Shown piece after piece: positions 62,191-64,000 of a DNA stretch of 64,000 nucleotides. This DNA comes from Neckera pumila (lineage: Eukaryota > Streptophyta > Bryopsida > Hypnales > Neckeraceae), in contig OZ018409.1 of NCBI GenBank assembly GCA_963969595.1, positions 23,180,163-23,244,162 of the forward strand, written 5' to 3'. Every line of letters starts with the position of its first letter. The stretch's first letter is position 1. The position numbers and the translations under genes are program-made. Below the pieces are notes generated by a model. The model ran no database searches. It worked only from the letters and a program-made list of their open reading frames with translations, and was not told where the DNA came from.

Positions 62191-62884
62191 CAAACTTAAG
62201 GTATGGATTTTTCTTTAATAATATCAGTCGCATTTAGATGCTTATTCTAACAATTTTGCATACAGTTTGGAGTTGTCTAAAGTAGTGTTACAAGCTTTCC
62301 GGGGAGTGGAGAGATTGATTGGTTTTTTATTCCTCGCCTGAAAACCAATGTAAAAAAACCGCGCCCTATTTTGGGCCGCTAATTTTGTTTTTCCTGACCG
62401 TGGCACTGAAACTACCGGTAATAGGGGTCACTTCTGGTCGCCGCGCCGCGCTCATTAATGCGCGGTTGGCTGCAGACAAGAAATTAATTCCGTCTTCTGT
62501 GCCCTCATACTCGCATGCCCTACCGCGGAACGCTATCCAATGTTGATTTTCTGTCATTGTCGTGTTACAGAGCTCTCTCAATCCATTATCTGATGTCGAA
62601 CATTTCATATTGACTTCTTGAAACAGATGGAGAGATGATTGATGAGTAACATATTGCTTTTGTTTTGGACAATATGATATTCATCAATTATTTCTCGGTG
62701 TGTTTGAAGAGAGTAAACAAACAGAGAGCAATTCGATCATGTTTGAGAGAGTCGCCGTCATTTCTTGGTATGTTACTGTGCTTGCAAATCATGTCTTCTT
62801 AGTAGCAAGAACCGAGCTGCAGATCTCTGGAACATCATGTTCTGCAGATTCACTCACTGTTATCATTTATTTTATATGAATGTT
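62190..62884. other. Intergenic, no gene seen
   Basis: Mixed composition with short frames lacking family matches. Confidence 0.35.
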
Positions 62885-63460
62885 TCTACAGGTGTTCTTT
62901 TCACTTGTGCATCAGAAGGCAGAGGTGAGTTTGGACACTGACGGTCTGACTTTGAAACCTCGAGTGCACGGTTTCTGAATGCTGATTTCCAAGTTCCACG
63001 AATACGATAGTCTTTCAAGAGGAGCGTTAAATAATCCGCTTATATGTTACAATGTGCTGTGCGATTTATCGCTTTGGTTCTTTAAACAGCATTCTCAGAA
63101 CAGCAAGGTTGGAAACTATGACTCCGCATTGAAGAAGAGTGTAGAAACAATCTATTGGAGGCCTTTGTACAGCTGGTTTTCTCACTTGTGCATCAGATGG
63201 CAGCGAAAAACTACGGACACTGAAGCTGGAAAAGGACACAAATGCACGGTTGTCCATATGTTGCCAGTTTTGCAAGTTCCGTGAAGACGATTCTTACAGT
63301 GAAGTGAACCGCTTAAACATCACTCCGTGCCAATGAGATTCATTGCTTTGGTGCTTACAGAGACATTTCAGCTATGTGCGATTGTTTAGAAATAAAGCTC
63401 CAGATTAAAGAAGAGTGTAGAAATGATCTATTGATGGCCTTTATACAAAAGAGCCATTAG
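62885..63460. repeat. Diverged tandem duplication, about 280-bp unit
   Basis: TCACTTGTGCATCAG is at 62901 and 63182, and AAGAAGAGTGTAGAAA is near 63133 and 63409. Between them the order of shared words (GGACACTGA, GCACGGTT, TTGCTTTGG-like, GGCCTTT) is the same in both units. It lies just past the stop codon of the OVATE-like gene, probably in its 3' untranslated or downstream region. Confidence 0.7.
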
Positions 63461-63551
63461 ATCGGGGAGCTAATTTCGTATGGTTTGATGGTGTGGCTAA
63501 CCTAACGCTGAGAAACTTCAAATTACAAAAGAGTAGGATCAAATTGACCTT

Positions 63552-64000
63552 TCACATCCTCATGTTGGCGTTGTGGAAGTGGTGAAGCTGCGAGTCTGAC
63601 CTCAAGGATCTGCAACTCGACCCGGATCTGCCATCGATAGGAATCTCCACGGGTCGTTTGTAACAATCCACACACACAGCGCGGAAGAATTCGTCCACCA
63701 TGGACGAGTAGAAAGGCGACCGCAAGCGCATGTAGCCGTCGAGAAACTCTTCGATGTCCTTTGCTTCCACGCACTCCTCGCCTTCTTCATCCATCATGCG
63801 CGCCACCTCGTCATGGAACACCGCAATGGCTTCTTGAGGAGTCAAAGAATCCAGTGCTACCATATTGTCCATATCGCTACTGGTTCTCTGATTTCCTTTC
63901 TTGTGACCGTATTTCCCAAGAAGCAACTCCACCTTGGAGTTCGAATCGTCTCGCCTCTTTTGGCTACTACCGTGACGACGGCTCGAGAAGTTGCTGGAAT
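63552..64000 (-). CDS. OVATE-like protein, C-terminal part (5' end outside the window)
   Basis: One frame is open from the right edge (64000) to a stop at 63552, about 149 codons, with no start needed inside the window. The visible N-terminal part is basic (SSRRHGSSQKRRDD). After a linker comes SLTPQEAIAVFHDEVARMM, then EAKDIEEFLDGYMRLRSPF and YSSMVDEFFRAVCVDCYK. The spacing of the EEFL-x2-Y-x-RL and F-x2-V helices is like the OVATE/DUF623 domain of plant transcriptional repressors (OFPs). A short His/Asn-rich tail ends the protein. The domain match is by pattern memory only and is moderate. A tandem duplication lies directly downstream. Confidence 0.6.
   Translation of the reverse strand, partial: SSNFSSRRHGSSQKRRDDSNSKVELLLGKYGHKKGNQRTSSDMDNMVALDSLTPQEAIAVFHDEVARMMDEEGEECVEAKDIEEFLDGYMRLRSPFYSSMVDEFFRAVCVDCYKRPVEIPIDGRSGSSCRSLRSDSQLHHFHNANMRM

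Overview
The window looks like nuclear DNA of a land plant. It has spliced plant gene families (F-box/kelch, a Golgi PMT-type methyltransferase, a plant LPP-delta-type lipid phosphatase, an OVATE-like protein), GT-AG introns, AT-rich spacers full of transposon debris, and both CACTA and pogo-type transposon remains. The F-box wording and the low gene density fit a non-seed plant (bryophyte, lycophyte or fern), but I cannot fix the species.

Layout: 1-1.2 kb is a broken retroelement-like coding block on the minus strand with a TATA box. 2.4-4.8 kb holds two short TTAA-flanked elements. 6.4-8.3 kb is a decayed pogo/Tigger-like transposase. 9.8-12.4 kb holds more TTAA elements, one inserted inside another. 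14.0-14.8 kb has two small inverted-repeat elements. 18.1-20.3 kb (+) is an intact three-exon F-box/kelch gene, convergent with an intact eight-exon lipid phosphate phosphatase gene at 24.4-20.7 kb (-). 24.9-25.3 kb is a 208-bp tandem duplication upstream of the phosphatase. 27-38 kb is gene-poor and rich in TTAA elements, including a 736-bp foldback. 40.1-39.1 kb (-) is an F-box gene with a frameshift. 42.3-47.4 kb is a complete non-autonomous CACTA element sitting in the last codons of another F-box/kelch gene (48.6-47.4 kb, -). 50-55.3 kb has another TTAA element, a 677-bp palindrome nested in a MITE, and a small inverted-repeat element. 60.0-55.4 kb (-) is an eleven-exon PMT11/12-like methyltransferase gene carrying an in-frame amber codon. 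64.0-63.6 kb (-) is the 3' part of an OVATE-like gene that continues past the window.

The most notable content is a family of roughly 0.74-0.93 kb elements. They have CCCCTAAAGG...CCTTTAGGGG termini and TTAA target duplications. One element inserted into another gives a filled site that can be compared with unoccupied paralogous copies in the same window, and this shows the TTAA duplication directly. TTAA plus CCC termini is the signature of piggyBac-type transposition, which is not a usual component of plant genomes as far as I know. The genes show no operon-like or pathway relationship; they are independent loci separated by transposon-derived DNA.
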